A DNA stretch of 64,000 nt from assembly GCA_012295275.1 (NCBI GenBank), contig CM022670.1, positions 10,796,583-10,860,582 on the forward strand, read 5' to 3'. Source of the DNA: Chrysomallon squamiferum (lineage: Eukaryota; Mollusca; Gastropoda; Neomphalida; Peltospiridae). Of the stretch, positions 25,584 to 37,004 are shown one piece after another (position 1 is the first letter of the stretch; each line of letters starts with the position of its first letter). The position numbers and the translations under genes were made by a program. The notes beneath the pieces were generated by a model. The model worked only from the letters and a program-made list of their open reading frames with translations. It did no database searches and had not been told where the DNA came from.

Positions 25584-28500
25584 TTTTATTTACTACTTGT
25601 TTAATACATCTTGTTTCATTTTATTTAATTTTTTTTATTTAAGACTGTTTTCTTTAGTTTTTATACACCTTGATGCTTCATTTTATTTATTTATTTAAAA
25701 ATATTAGTATTTAATTTTATTTATTTGTTTCTTCATTTTTTTTTTTTTTTTTTTTTATCATTATTATAGTATAATATGTTATAGAATATAAACATTAAAA
25801 TTATAATTCAGTTTACAAATAAAACAGTCAAACTTAATAATTAAAAAATTATCCATTCATCCTTTCATTTCTTCATTCATCTGTGTCTCTCCGTGTCTTT
25901 CTTTATTGATTTTTGGACATCTTTACTTTCTTAAATTATATTAATAAAAAAAATTAACCTGTCTTTGCAGGCCGTACATTTCCAAGTCATCCGTATTTCT
26001 CAGCACAGCTGGGCAATGGTCAGTTAGAGCTGTTTAACCTGCTGAAGGCTTACAGTCTGCTGGACGAGGAGGTTGGGTACTGCCAGGGACTCAGTTTTGT
26101 TGTAGGGGTTCTCTTGATGCATGTAAGTTTACATTTGAACAGTTTATTTATTTATTTTTTTGGGGGGGGGCTATTTTTCATTCATTTAAAAATATATAAC
26201 AGTTTACAAAGTTTTCTTAAATATTCATTCACTTCAAAAAAAAAAAAATAATAATAAAAAACAGACATTTTTATAGCCAAGGATTTGACGTTTATTTACA
26301 GTTTGTATTGTAACTTTGGGAAATTTTAAAATGGTAAAAGATGAATATAAAGATGAATATGAATCTTAGCCCAGCTTAGGTCTCAATAATTTTGTATTTA
26401 TTTTTGTAGATGGATGAGTCAGATGCCTTTGAAACTCTGAAATATCTGATGTTTAGGTACGGTCTTCAGAAACAGTACAGACCTAACATGACTGCATTAC
26501 AGGTAAAATATTCAATCAGTTGTTTGTTGTTTTTTTTTTTCAATGATAAGTATTTTACTGTGTTTTCTTTATCTTTATAAAAATAATTTTTCTTATTCAC
26601 AAACACTGTTTAACTCTTTTTTAAATTTTATTTTTGGTACATTATTGTTTTATATAAATAAAATAAATACCAAATGATTCATTAGATTTGTAGGCAATAT
26701 ACAAATTGTGTATATTTATTTTATTTGAATACAGTTAAACAGTGCACCTGACCGATACTGTTTTTATAATCCTCTGCATAATTTCTATTCTGTTTACATA
26801 ATATTTTTATATATATATATATTTGAATACTTCTTAATTTATTATCTCTTTTTAAATACATTTTTATTTAGTTAATATTATACCAGTTGACTTGATTGCC
26901 TTTTACATTTCAACTCTATGTATTTCATACATATAATTTTTACTATCAAAATTATTCTAGTTAATTCTCAGTTAGACCATTTTTCTTTCTTTTTTCTTGT
27001 TATTTTTTGTTTAGATCAAGTTACACCAGTTCACGTGATTGCCTTTATTTTTTATATCTCTGTGAACTTTTGATAATGATTTTGTTAGCTAACTTTCCAA
27101 CTCATACAGCTATAATTTTTTATCATCTGACTTTAATTATTTTTAAATTTTTGTTCAGATAAAGTTATACCAGTTGACCCGTTTGATTCACGACCACTAC
27201 CGAGATCTGTACGATCACTTTGAGCGACATGAAATAGCACCCACCCTGTACGCCGCGCCTTGGTTTCTCACCCTGTTTGCATCACAGTTTCCACTCGGTT
27301 TTGTTGCCCGATGTTTTGGTCAGTTCTTCACCTCAGAAATATTATTTTGTTTTGTTTGTTATCAGCATGGCTGAGAATATTTATTTTTATTTTCACAATT
27401 TTCAAAATTTCTTGGTTTTTTTCTTCTTTTTTTTTTCGTTTTTTAAAAATTGTTTATTGGCATTTCTGGGTTGTTTTTTTGATGTTGTTGTTCAATGGGA
27501 GGTCCTCATAATTTGTAAAAATAAAAAAATTTGTTCATGAAAGCGTTAGTAAATCATTAAAAAGACCTTGTGTATCTAATGAAACAGGTTTTATCTGACA
27601 AACATATTAGAAAATGAACAAATTTGACTTGAGTAAAAACAGTGATAGAAAATTAATCCATATTCACTCTTGGTGCTGAAATATAACATTAATCTTTTAT
27701 ACTTTTTTAAATTTTATTTATAATATCTCTTCATTAAAAAATGCTTGCTCTGAACAAAAGTTTAACTTTTTTGCCTTTCACAGATATGATCTTTATTCAA
27801 GGCATTGATGCCATATTTAAAATTTCACTGCTGTTACTCGGCAACCATCGAGAACTGATAATGCACTGTGATTCGTTTGAGTCGATTGTTGAGTTTTTGA
27901 AGACAACTTTGCCTGACATGGTTCATGTTCAGATGGAGAGAATTATTAGCCAGGTAAACAAATTTCTGATTTCTTTCACCTTGGCATACCTGTAACACAC
28001 AAGCGATAAATAACATTCTGTACTTCCAAGTGAATTTTTTCTTTATCTGTGATGTGTCAAACTGTTGGCATAAATGCAATTAATATTACTCAAAAATGAT
28101 TCTTTATGTTGCTTGGATTAAGTTTTTGCTAAAAATAAAGTAACATGATACTAGATATACCCAAAAAATTTAGTAATAAAAAAAAAATAATAAGATTATA
28201 AAGAGAGAAATTTGTAAAGCTAGTATATTCATAGTGGCATGTTTTTTACAGTTTTAATTTATAAATGAATTAAATGATTAATATATTTACCTTTCTCTGT
28301 CAACTAATAGTTGATGTAATTCTGTATTGTTTTATTCATGATCTTTTATCAGGATTATATTTGAATTATTAAAATGAATAAGAACATAATGTTCTATAGG
28401 ATTTTAAAATTATTTAGGTGCTTTTGTTTTCAGTGTTTATACAAACTGTTAACAGAACGAGTTTTATCCACTGCAGTATTTACACTGTTTATATTATTTT

Positions 28501-29039
28501 CACTGTTTATATTATTTTCATCACAGGCGTTTGAAATGGATGTCGCCAAAGAGCTGCAGGCATACGAGGTTGAATACCACGTCCTGCGCGAAGAGATGAT
28601 GTATTCACCGCAACGCAGTGACACAGCTGCCGTCAGCAAACTGGAGAACATCAACCGATCACTGCGACAGCAGAACATGGAGCTGCTGGAAAGACTGCAG
28701 CAGACCAACAATCACCTGCACAGCTTGGAGCTGAACATTCACACTCACCAGGCCAACGAGACCAAACTGAAGTCTCACATCCGCACCCTCGAACTGGAGC
28801 GCTCCGCCCTGCTCAACGCGGTCAGCAAACTGAGGCGGAGCGTCCCCGAGGAGAAGCTGGAGAAACTGGAGCTGTCGCTGCCAGCATTCACACCTTCGCT
28901 TCCCACCAGTCCCATGTCCAACCTGACCAACAACAGACTTCAGACTGAAAACCTGAATAACCAACGAATCAGTGAAACACCACTGAACGATAATCACAAT
29001 AGTGAACTTGGAAAACCAACCAAACCTCCTGCTAGTTGA
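4249..29039 (+). CDS. TBC1D4: TBC1D1/TBC1D4 (AS160)-type Rab GTPase-activating protein, 5'-truncated by the window
   Basis: RabGAP of the AS160 family, which holds Rab proteins of GLUT4-type vesicles in the GDP form until Akt or AMPK phosphorylation relieves it. Exons (all GT...AG, phase checked): 4249-5040, 6971-7090, 11497-11647, 12002-12093, 14430-14555, 16761-16862, 17204-17287, 17466-17716, 18039-18208, 18623-18754, 24479-24640, 25261-25419, 25971-26122, 26410-26502, 27159-27318, 27784-27953, 28527-29039. Together they give 3429 nt, 1142 residues and a TGA stop. Domains in visible numbering: end of PTB1 (1-20, [10 protein letters not shown]), PTB2 with a long insert (40-310), linker with an Akt-like site, DUF3350 (about 590-670), TBC (about 729-930), C-terminal coiled coil (975-1090). 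The first visible exon opens inside PTB1, so the N-terminal exons lie to the left of the window. TBC1D1 and TBC1D4 are vertebrate paralogues; an invertebrate co-orthologue is expected, so the symbol is approximate. Confidence 0.93.
5857..6180 (+). repeat. 48-bp minisatellite, about 7 copies, in a RabGAP intron
   Basis: Units begin at 5857, 5905, 5953, 6010, 6058, 6106 and 6154, each opening TATGTGTAA or a close variant. The period is 48 bp, with one 57-bp unit. Because 48 is divisible by three, the array leaves long open frames on both strands (154 and 86 codons). These are repeat artefacts, not genes. Confidence 0.93.
7201..7460 (+). repeat. About 46-bp minisatellite, about 6 copies, in a RabGAP intron
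   Basis: Imperfect units built on TCTAAGAAGGTGATTGTAAG followed by ATACTCTAGAATCTGGGAT. The array lies about 110 bp after the donor of exon 6971-7090. The words AGTG, GTAAG and AATC recall that donor only weakly. Confidence 0.88.
7461..11496 (+). other. RabGAP intron sequence
   Basis: AT-rich intron with TG/TA runs near 8040 and 8670-8780, a CA run at 8825-8840, a poly-T run near 10843-10861 and a locally GC-richer patch at about 9480-9690. No exon was supported. Confidence 0.6.
14430..18754 (+). CDS. RabGAP middle exons: linker with Akt/AMPK-type site and DUF3350
   Basis: Exons 14430-14555 ([14 protein letters not shown], close to the vertebrate sequence), 16761-16862 ([18 protein letters not shown]), 17204-17287, 17466-17716, 18039-18208 and 18623-18754. 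Exon 17466-17716 is rich in Ser, Pro and Arg and contains HRKRSSTVG. That is an RxRxxT Akt consensus, with Thr at visible residue 529, at the place where vertebrate proteins have their main Akt site. Exon 18039-18208 has [19 protein letters not shown], the conserved core of DUF3350. Exon 18623-18754 has [23 protein letters not shown]. The phosphorylation role is inferred from the family. Confidence 0.85.
14697..14945 (+). repeat. TATG/TGTA-rich repeat followed by a GTGTGG array
   Basis: Degenerate TATG/TGTA tetranucleotides (about 14710-14880) pass into a G-rich array of GTGTGG units (about 14890-14940). It lies just after the donor of exon 14430-14555. Overlapping open frames of Tyr/Val/Cys repeats come from it. 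Confidence 0.9.
15780..16200 (+). repeat. Degenerate G-rich GTGGGTAGGTGAGT repeat, then a GA-rich purine tract
   Basis: From about 15810 to 16010, words such as GTGGGTGGTTTTGGGTAGGT recur with a period near 35 bp. From about 16110 to 16200 the strand is almost all purine (GAGAGAGAGAGGGGG, GGGAGGGAGGGAGG). It lies inside the intron between exons 14430-14555 and 16761-16862. The G-run spacing could allow G-quadruplex or triplex structure in DNA or pre-mRNA. Confidence 0.8.
17785..17868 (+). repeat. (TC)n microsatellite
   Basis: About 42 uninterrupted TC units in the intron after exon 17466-17716. A long polypyrimidine run on the sense strand between this exon and the acceptor at 18038. Confidence 0.97.
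20820..20942. repeat. Compound CA / TG / AG microsatellite with inverted CA-TG arms
   Basis: A CA run (about 20820-20846), a 14-bp spacer, a TG run (about 20861-20878) and then a long AG run (about 20878-20942). The CA and TG runs are reverse complements and can pair as a hairpin. The locus lies in the 5.7-kb RabGAP intron. Confidence 0.95.
22370..22890 (+). repeat. About 82-88-bp minisatellite, about 5-6 diverged copies
   Basis: Units share CTATTTAGATAATG, GAGTATTAACAATCATATTA and GGTACTTTGTCTTAATGCTA. The landmark TAGATAAT falls at about 22564, 22652, 22733 and 22815 (spacing 88, 81, 82). The first copies, from about 22370, are the most diverged. Confidence 0.88.
24479..29039 (+). CDS. RabGAP exons 11-17: catalytic TBC domain and C-terminal coiled coil
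   Basis: The TBC domain starts at [14 protein letters not shown] (exon 25261-25419). The catalytic arginine lies in [16 protein letters not shown], split across exons 25261-25419 and 25971-26122. The glutamine finger is in [11 protein letters not shown]. Both residues needed for dual-finger GTP hydrolysis are present, so the enzyme should be active. Exons 26410-26502, 27159-27318 ([21 protein letters not shown]) and 27784-27953 finish the domain. Exon 28527-29039 begins [23 protein letters not shown] and runs into heptad-rich sequence ending KPPAS. This last exon is strikingly GC-richer than its surroundings. Confidence 0.93.
24690..25020 (+). repeat. AT-rich degenerate repeat in a RabGAP intron
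   Basis: Recurring words AATTTAGAACATG, ATTACTGTTTTTAATAT and AATTTAGATTAT occur with irregular spacing of about 60-100 bp after exon 24479-24640. Highly diverged; copy number unclear. Confidence 0.55.
26725..27200 (+). repeat. About 143-bp tandem array containing copies of the acceptor and start of RabGAP exon 27159-27318
   Basis: The real acceptor ends at 27158 and is followed by ATAAAGTTATACCAGTTGAC. Near copies follow AG dinucleotides ending at 27014 (ATCAAGTTACACCAGTTCAC) and 26871 (TTAATATTATACCAGTTGAC), spaced 144 and 143 bp. A weaker copy follows the AG ending at 26734. Each copy keeps a pyrimidine-rich run before the AG. The copies include about 24 nt of coding exon and were not kept as exons. 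Confidence 0.85.
28483..28518 (+). repeat. 18-bp perfect direct duplication beside the acceptor of the last RabGAP exon
   Basis: CACTGTTTATATTATTTT occurs twice in direct succession (28483-28500 and 28501-28518), 8 bp before the exon at 28527. It forms most of the polypyrimidine tract, so the tract has been doubled recently. Confidence 0.9.
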
Positions 29040-29705
29040 TAAATTTATAGATGTATATATATATATTTTTTAAATGTTTTTTCTTTTTTTATATTTCCTT
29101 TTATTATTTTTATTTTTTTGCAAATTTCTCAAAACAACCATTCTGAGAGATGCTTTGTAAAAGAAAACGTGGTGTGTGGTTATTAAAAAAAAGAGTCGAT
29201 TACTGCTGTAAAAAATTGTTTTTTTTTTAATTGTTTTTGTGTTGGATGTGTTTGTTACACAGAGGAAATCTGTTTATTTTTGTTCTGTTGCTGAGAGGAG
29301 AACTCTGCGACTTGTTGATTTGAATTTGAAACATGTCACTGTTTTAATGTTGAACCCTACGTGGGTTACCTGTGTCCATCACCTGCGTCCATCACCTGCA
29401 CAACGAGAGGTCATGAAGTTTGTCATTCCACATCTTGTACTGCTGTATTCCTCTTTTAGTGCTACGTTTTGTTAGTCATACTGTTTAAAAACAAAAGTAA
29501 TTTTTTAATGTGTTATTACTGGAACAATGAAGCTATTGTTATGACAGCATATAATTATGCTTTTTGGTATAAATGGTTATAGATATTACTGTAAATTTGT
29601 TTTAAAAAGTTGGTAGCAGTAACAAATTATTATTTGTAATATCAGTTATGTAGCCCATGCATTCGTTTTGTCTGCACCAACACATTACACTTGAATAAAG
29701 AGATA
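29040..29705 (+). promoter_or_regulatory. RabGAP 3' UTR and poly(A) signal
   Basis: Sequence after the TGA at 29037-29039. AATAAA at 29694-29699 is the first well-placed signal and is followed by A-rich sequence. The end of the UTR is inferred. Confidence 0.65.
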
Positions 29706-32159
29706 AAAAAAAAAAAGAAGTAAACAGAAAAAGATTGGTAAATGTTCTACATCCAGGCTTTGTTCATGTTAGGATACATATGAATATTTGTATGTGCATT
29801 GTTACATTTTCACTAAAATATTGTTTTATCTTTGTAAAGTTTGTTTCATTTAACTGAGATGTGGTATATCAATGTCTGATTTTTTTTTTTTTTTTTTTTT
29901 TGGTTTTATATTTGGTTTTCAGACAGTATTGAAACCAGAATACTCAAGTTTTGTACTCGCTTTTGTCCAAGATAATTTTAAAAATCTTGTTTTAGTGGTG
30001 AATATTAAAAAAATGTAAAAATTTGAAATGTTTTGTAATTGGTCAGTTCATTATCACAGCAACTGAATTCTGCAGAATAATTAGTAGTGAAATTGAAGAA
30101 ATGATAAATTTTATTTTAAGTTAATGCCCTTTTCCTGTTTTAACATTTCTACAGAATCATTTATTCCACTTACAAAATATGCACACTGTTAGATATCAAA
30201 TTTTACTTCACAACATAATATTATTCAGACTTGTGTATTTTGTGTGGTGTTGGTTGTATCTAGTCGGTTAAAGTAAAACTGCCATAATCAAATATTTTGC
30301 ATAATAAATATCATTTGATAATCTTCTAATGCTCATAAAATTTCATAATTGGCATTTGTCAGTTCATTATCATAGAAACAGAATTCTGCAAGTATAATAA
30401 ATATTAATGAAGATATAGAAATCATAGTTTATTTCACTCTGAATATGTAAAAGTGATTTTAAAAGTGCCATTACAATATTTCATTTTCAGATGTTAGATG
30501 TTTTTGTTTAGAAATTAGAATGCTTAGAAACAAACCAAAAATGAATTTGGTTTTTTTTTGTCTAAGTTTGAACCTTTCTTTTTCTCTGTGTGTGTGTGTT
30601 CTTGTGCAAGAGCGTGTGTGTATAAAATATATATATATATATATATAAATTATATAATTTTTATTTTAATCTTCATTTTATTCAGAGTATTTTTTTATTT
30701 TTTATTATTTTTTTTATTATTATTATAATTATTATTATTACTTTTTAACTTTCCATTATTCAAGTAAAATGGGGTGAGACAATTTCTGTCAATATTTACA
30801 TAAATATTACTTTCTTCCTATTCATTTTTTTTATTATTTTTTATTTTTTCTTTAATTTTCTAAATAACTATCTGAATACTCATATTACCAGTACTTTAGT
30901 TAAACAGTAAAGGAAATTAAATAACATTTTGTTCATATCTGAAGAAAGCAAAATTAAAAAATAATATCGATTTGATAATTTAAGTTCTTTCACACCAAAG
31001 CTGGAAATTATATTTTGAATTATCTTAATATCTATTAAACTAACAAATAAGTTTTAAAAAATGCAGTGTCTATCCTATATAAAAAAGGCTTGTAAATTTA
31101 TACATTTCATTTAATAAAGTCTACTATATATATTATAAAACAGTTTGAGGTTGCTAGGTTTTTGAATCTCAGAATTATTAATTTTGTTATTACTGTGTGA
31201 AGTGAAATTCAGTATTAAATCTGTATTTATTTAATTAGCTTTTCAGTTTTCATGTAAATAACATTCTATATAAGCAGTGCATTTTGTTACAATAATGAAT
31301 TGATTTTTTAAAGTACTTAAATTTATGTTCTGTAAAATACTGAATTTTTTTGGATTTGGTGTTTTCACATTAAAAAATTTAAAAAAAAAAAAAAAAAATA
31401 ACAGTAATAATAATAAAAAAAAAAATAAATATGTATTCTAACTAAAATACATATTATTAATTAACAGAATTTAAATCAAGCTGGTATGTACATTGACTTG
31501 CTGGGACTGAGCAGTTTCTTATCATCTTTGTCATAATATACAGAGTGGATTTGTTTTTACAATTTTTCTAATTTTAATTCTTTTTTTATCATTTTACATG
31601 ACATTGTATAATTGGATATTTTAGGACTAACAGAAAATTGCTAAAAAGTTCCACAAAATATCTAATAATAATAATACATATATAAATTTTAAAAAATCAA
31701 ATCAATTTTGTGTCTGTAATATCACCTTTGTGTACCTGTGTGGGCCTTAGATTTTCAAAATAAACTTGAACTATATGATCAAATATTCTGTTCTGGTTGA
31801 GCTTTTTCAAAGTGATCTGACAAACCAAAGGAAATTAAAAATATTTTATTAGAAATATAATTCAAACATTGGTAAATTACAACAAAAAAACCCGTAAAAT
31901 TCAAATGTGTTTAAATTAATAAATTTAATGGTTATCAAAGTTTGTAACAAAGTTGTGCCTTGTACATGATGACATTTGATTAAATGTTAACAAAATTAAT
32001 TCTTTAATGGGCATTATAATGTTAAAATAGCATTTTATATATTCTTTTAAATCAGCCAGAAAAAGAAATAATAAATAATAATAATTACAAAAATATTTCC
32101 TAAGTGATTGGTTTTGAACTGCTATGTTTTTGTCAAATAATTTTGTTTAATGTACCAAA

Positions 32160-32340
32160 ATATGAAATTTTATTTTATTTATTTTTATATTTTAAATTTT
32201 TATTATTATAATTTTGTTATTTATTTTTTTTTTTTTTTTTTATTTTTTTTTATTTTATTTTATTTTTTATTTTTTTTTTTTTTTTTTTTTTTTTTTATTA
32301 TTATCTTTATTTTTTTAATTTTTTTTTTTTAATTATATAT
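32160..32340 (+). repeat. T-rich low-complexity tract
   Basis: About 180 bp that is almost entirely T with scattered A. It gives a spurious poly-Phe frame. Confidence 0.9.
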
Positions 32341-33033
32341 TTCATATTAGAAGAACCTACATTTCAAAAACATTTGAAAATTAATACAAAATATATTTAG
32401 ATAGACAGTTATGTCCTCTTTTTAATTTATGTAGTTTTGGATGTTTATTATTTTTATTTATTTTATTTATTCTAGTACTGCTACTAGTATTAAAGAAAAT
32501 TCAGTTTATTCAAGGTGCCACAAATGTAGTTTCTCAAAATACTCCTGGTTACTGTTGGCATTAGTATTATTACTAATTATTATTAATAGTATTATTTAAA
32601 GGAATGTGGCAGTGAAAAAATATACTGCATGTGTGTGTTTATTTTTTTTAAAGAATTTTGTTTTGTTTTTGGAGTGTTAAATAAAAGTTCAAATACAAAT
32701 TTTATATTAGTATTACTATATATAAATATTTACATTTTCACAAATGTTCATCTGTTTTAATTCTTAATACGTATTTAATATCTTATTTCCTTAAGAAATA
32801 ATGAAACTGTATTCCAAGTATTTTTAGAGCACAAATTCACACATGCCAAAGTCAAGAAGTATGTTAATAATGCTGGTCACTGGACAAGGGACCATGTTGC
32901 TGTTTAATGTCAAACAGACTGTGTTGTTATACCCAGCTTTTGTTATTGGTATAAATAACACTAAAAAGATTTGAAATAAAAATGTTTAAAAGAAAAAAAA
33001 CAAGTCTGTTTTTAATTTTCTGTGATGCTGTGG

Positions 33034-33066
<33 letters not shown>

Positions 33067-35249
33067 AAATATGGGATATTTATTACATGGGATGCTAGTT
33101 TTTATAATCTGTTGATTTCCTGGGAATTCCTCTGCTGCTATTGGTGCAAAAAAACAAAAAAACAAAAACCTTACATTAATGACTTCTTTTACAAAATATT
33201 TTATTTTATTTTGTAAATACTAAAACAGAATGAATGAATGAATGAATTTTTAACAACAGAAAACTGGTTCAGATAAATATATTTATTTCACATAAAAAGA
33301 TTACTGAGCTTAATTTTCACCCAGAAATAACAAACAACCCACAAATAAGACATGAAAAACAACAGTTAAAGATTGTTTAAATGCAGAAAACCTAGTTGAT
33401 TAACAGATAAAGGTAGATGAGGTGTATTTCCTTCCACAATGCCTCTTCATGCTAATTTTAAATGAGACATACATACGTGCATGCAGACATGCACACACAA
33501 TACAAATTTATAATGATGATTAGAACTTATATATGCTCACCCAAGCAACAAAAAATGCAAATACAATACAAATAAATTTTAAAACATTTCATATATTAAA
33601 TAAATATAACTTAAAATTTCCATAATTTATATACTAAACCATTTTATTATTTTTTTTCCCTCTTTATTTAAATTTCCAAGCTTAAAAATAACAAAAGAAA
33701 ACGCAAAATTTTAAAAAAAAAAAAAACCTTTCACACTAAAACATCTACTATATCTACACTTCTATTCTTAAAATACATTATTTATAATCTTAATTTCTTA
33801 TATCATCTATTTATAATATAAATATGATGTCATTGTAATAATATATATATATATATATACCAAATAAAATAAATATTTAACAAAATAATAAACAATATGC
33901 ATTCCAGGCATTAATAAAATTTGTTTAAGTAATTATATTTATAAATTACTTACACACAGTTACAATGTTAACACTGATGAACCTGAGTGCCTGTCCAGGC
34001 ACATACATCTGAACCAATCAAAGCCTGCTTATCTATTAATCATATTTTATCAAATAAATTTAAGAAAAAAGGAAATATATTCTTAATTATATAAAATTGC
34101 ATCATATAAAATATTTCTGTTAAAAGTCAATATAATTATGTTTATAAAAAAAAAAAAATAAAAATAAAAAAGGCTTTTAGAATATATGAAAAAATATTCT
34201 TTCTGTGATAAAATACATGAATACTATAAAATATATATTGTCAAGTAAAATTGCTGTGCATGTTCTTCCAGAAAAAAACAATAATTTTTATCTAAAATTG
34301 CAACCCACCACATGTAAATATACCATATCTCATTAATATTTCAATGGAGAAAGATATTTAAATTATTCTTATTAAGAACCAATTTATATTCTTTACTTCC
34401 TTGTGAAATGAATTTACATTTCTATGATTATAGCAATGTTCACATAATGAGAAATGCTTGTTGATTAATTTTAACTTCTAAATTTGTGTGTGTGCTTTTG
34501 TTACAGAATTGTTATTATTACTACAGCATGTTTTTTACTTTTGTTTTTCTTCTTTTAAATTTCAGTCTATTAATGTCAAATTTATGTAAAATCAAAGAAA
34601 ATTCTGAATATTTTTTTATTTTTTGTTTAGTTTTTGAAGCTGGTCAGTTTAAAATAATCATTAATGCACACATTAATATTTCAAGTTACATCAGTAATGA
34701 AAAAGACCAGAAAAGATTCATCAGAATACACAAATATGTTAACAAAATCTTACTTATAAATAATAAACAGTATTGTTCAAAAATATTGAATGTGCAGACT
34801 TTTTTTCTGTTATTTACATTTATTCACAGATCATGAATATTTGTGGTTTGTATTCAGATTATTAAATATTAAAAAAGTTAACACTGAATATAATAAAATT
34901 TCAATAAACCCTCTCTGCTGCATTTTATGTGGATTGTTTACAATGTCAAAATAATTATTAAAATTAAGAAAAATTCAAACACTGCTGGGACTTACATAGA
35001 CATGCAGTGTATTGAGTACAATAATAAAATATAATATTTTCCAAAAAGTAGGCCTGTATTCTCTGACAGTGAGGTGTTGTTATAGCACTGCAAAATACAC
35101 AGTGGTGAATAATCATGCAAAATTTGTGGATTAATTTCCATTAAAAAAAAAAAAAGAAAATATTGTAATATTTAGTCACAAAAAATATAAACCTTTAGAA
35201 AAGTCTGGTTGCTAAAGAAATGTACTTTTATTCAGACAGCAAAACAATA

Positions 35250-35256
35250 ATAATAA

Positions 35257-35287
<31 letters not shown>

Positions 35288-35300
35288 CAGAGCAGGAGGA
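35250..35300 (+). repeat. (AAT)n then (GAA)n trinucleotide repeat
   Basis: AATAATAATAAG followed by nine or so GAA/AGA units and a GAGCAGGAGGAG tail. Intergenic. GAA runs can form triplex DNA. Confidence 0.9.
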
Positions 35301-36875
35301 GTAGAAATTTAAATGTTTAAATTTGAGACAACTACTTTTAAAGCATTTTAAATTTATATAAAGATTGGTTTTAATGCCCAACAAGGGTGCGCATATCACT
35401 TTTTTTTTTTTTTACCTAAAACAAAAAATAACAACAACATAAAAAAAAAGCAAGATCTGTTGCTTCTTAACAAATTTGTGGTACAGAAAAAACTGATATT
35501 ATCAAAACACCAGACTGATACAAACTGTTCAATGATGGGGGAGTAATTCTTAAAATTTTCAGTTCATCAAAATAAAGATTTAGAAATTTATACCTGGATT
35601 ATTGTTACATATGTTTTCTTGAAATATTTTGGTTAACATAATTTAACATTATTACACTGCTGATAAAATCAACTTTTTTCAAATAACAAATTACAAAGCT
35701 TACCCCTTCCCTCTTTTTTTATGATATTACTTCATACACAGAAATAGTCTTTAAGAACAGACTCAGTCTTTCAGGAAAGTGTTTTTTCAGATTGTATGAA
35801 ATGACATCACAAATGTAACAGGAAAAAATAGTCCTGGTAAATTAATTATATTGTACTTCATTTTTAGCAAAGATTAGTGTTCCTGGAAATTACCTGAAAA
35901 TGTATATAATGTATCCAAGTGCATTTTAATGATTATATAAAGAAAAAACAAAAAACAATTTTAATGATTTAAAGCATTATCTTTCGTGATAAACAATCAC
36001 TAGTAAAGTATATGAATCAAAATACAGTATGTTCAGTGGAAAACACATTATCAATATGAGGCAAAATTTGATCAAAACTGATAAAATATGACTAATAAAA
36101 AGTTTAAGACAAGTCAAAATATTGCAAATGATATTGCCTTTTAATTTCAGTATAGAAAAAATATATTAAAATAAAATAAAATTTAGGAATGCTAAAAAGA
36201 TTTTGTTATATAAAGCATTATATATTTTAATGGAAGCATATTCACTGTATTTTTAATACAAGAAAAATGTTTGAAAAATATAATTTTTACGTACATGTTA
36301 ATAGTTCATAATGAATTACAAATAATACAAGTAATTTAATTTTATTCCCTTGTATTTTTTATATTATTATTTATTTATTATTTTATTTTTACTCTTGTAA
36401 ATTTTACATAAATTAAATAAGCTTTTTTTTTCAAAGTAAAATAGTATCCTTTTCATAATTTACAATTTAATATAATTACACAATATTCTGTATTTTTCAA
36501 AATAATATTTTGAGTATACAAATAAGATCATTACATATTTTGTTACCAGGAAGCACATACACACTGAAAGACAAATTTACAACAAAGTGTAATGCTATGT
36601 GATGCACATAAATAAACTTTCCATTGGACTTAAATGTTTTTACAATGTTGACGGAATGGTGTTCCTTAATTTGTTTTTCTTGGCATGATGAGTAACAATT
36701 TCATATCTTCCTGAAGTCAAACAATAATTTCTAAAACGTTTCCTGTACTTCTGTGTTGTAATTTCAAAATATGTTCCATTACTTCTGAGTAAATATTTCA
36801 AAAAGTGTTCCCATATTTCAGAATAAGAATTTGACAATCTTCCATGAAGTCAGTTTAACATTTTTCTCTTTTTTC

Positions 36876-36881
36876 TTTATT
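36876..36881 (-). promoter_or_regulatory. Candidate ZFAND2 poly(A) signal
   Basis: AATAAA on the minus strand, about 53 nt past the TGA (36936-36934). Other AATAAA words lie further on, so the 3' UTR end is not certain. Confidence 0.45.
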
Positions 36882-36933
36882 CCACACTGGAAATGTTTCT
36901 ATCATATAACATAAATTTAAAATATGACACTGG

Positions 36934-36972
36934 TCATGATAATCTGCAAGTTGACTTCTGTTTCGGACTCTG

Positions 36973-37004
<32 letters not shown>

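Larger units (their letters stand above)
29706..36850. other. AT-rich intergenic region between convergent genes
   Basis: About 7 kb with no supported gene on either strand. It is made of poly-T and poly-A runs (32219-32336, 33038-33064), TA runs near 30627 and 33840 and a GAA run at about 35258-35287. The short frames here are low-complexity (Phe/Ile/Tyr). Confidence 0.7.

Noticed and set aside
29239-29475. 78-codon frame after the RabGAP stop
   Set aside because: Lies in the 3' UTR, with no homology and no conserved motif that I can see.
34486-34836. 116-codon plus-strand frame in the intergenic region
   Set aside because: AT-rich low-complexity composition, with no start context, domain or splice partner.
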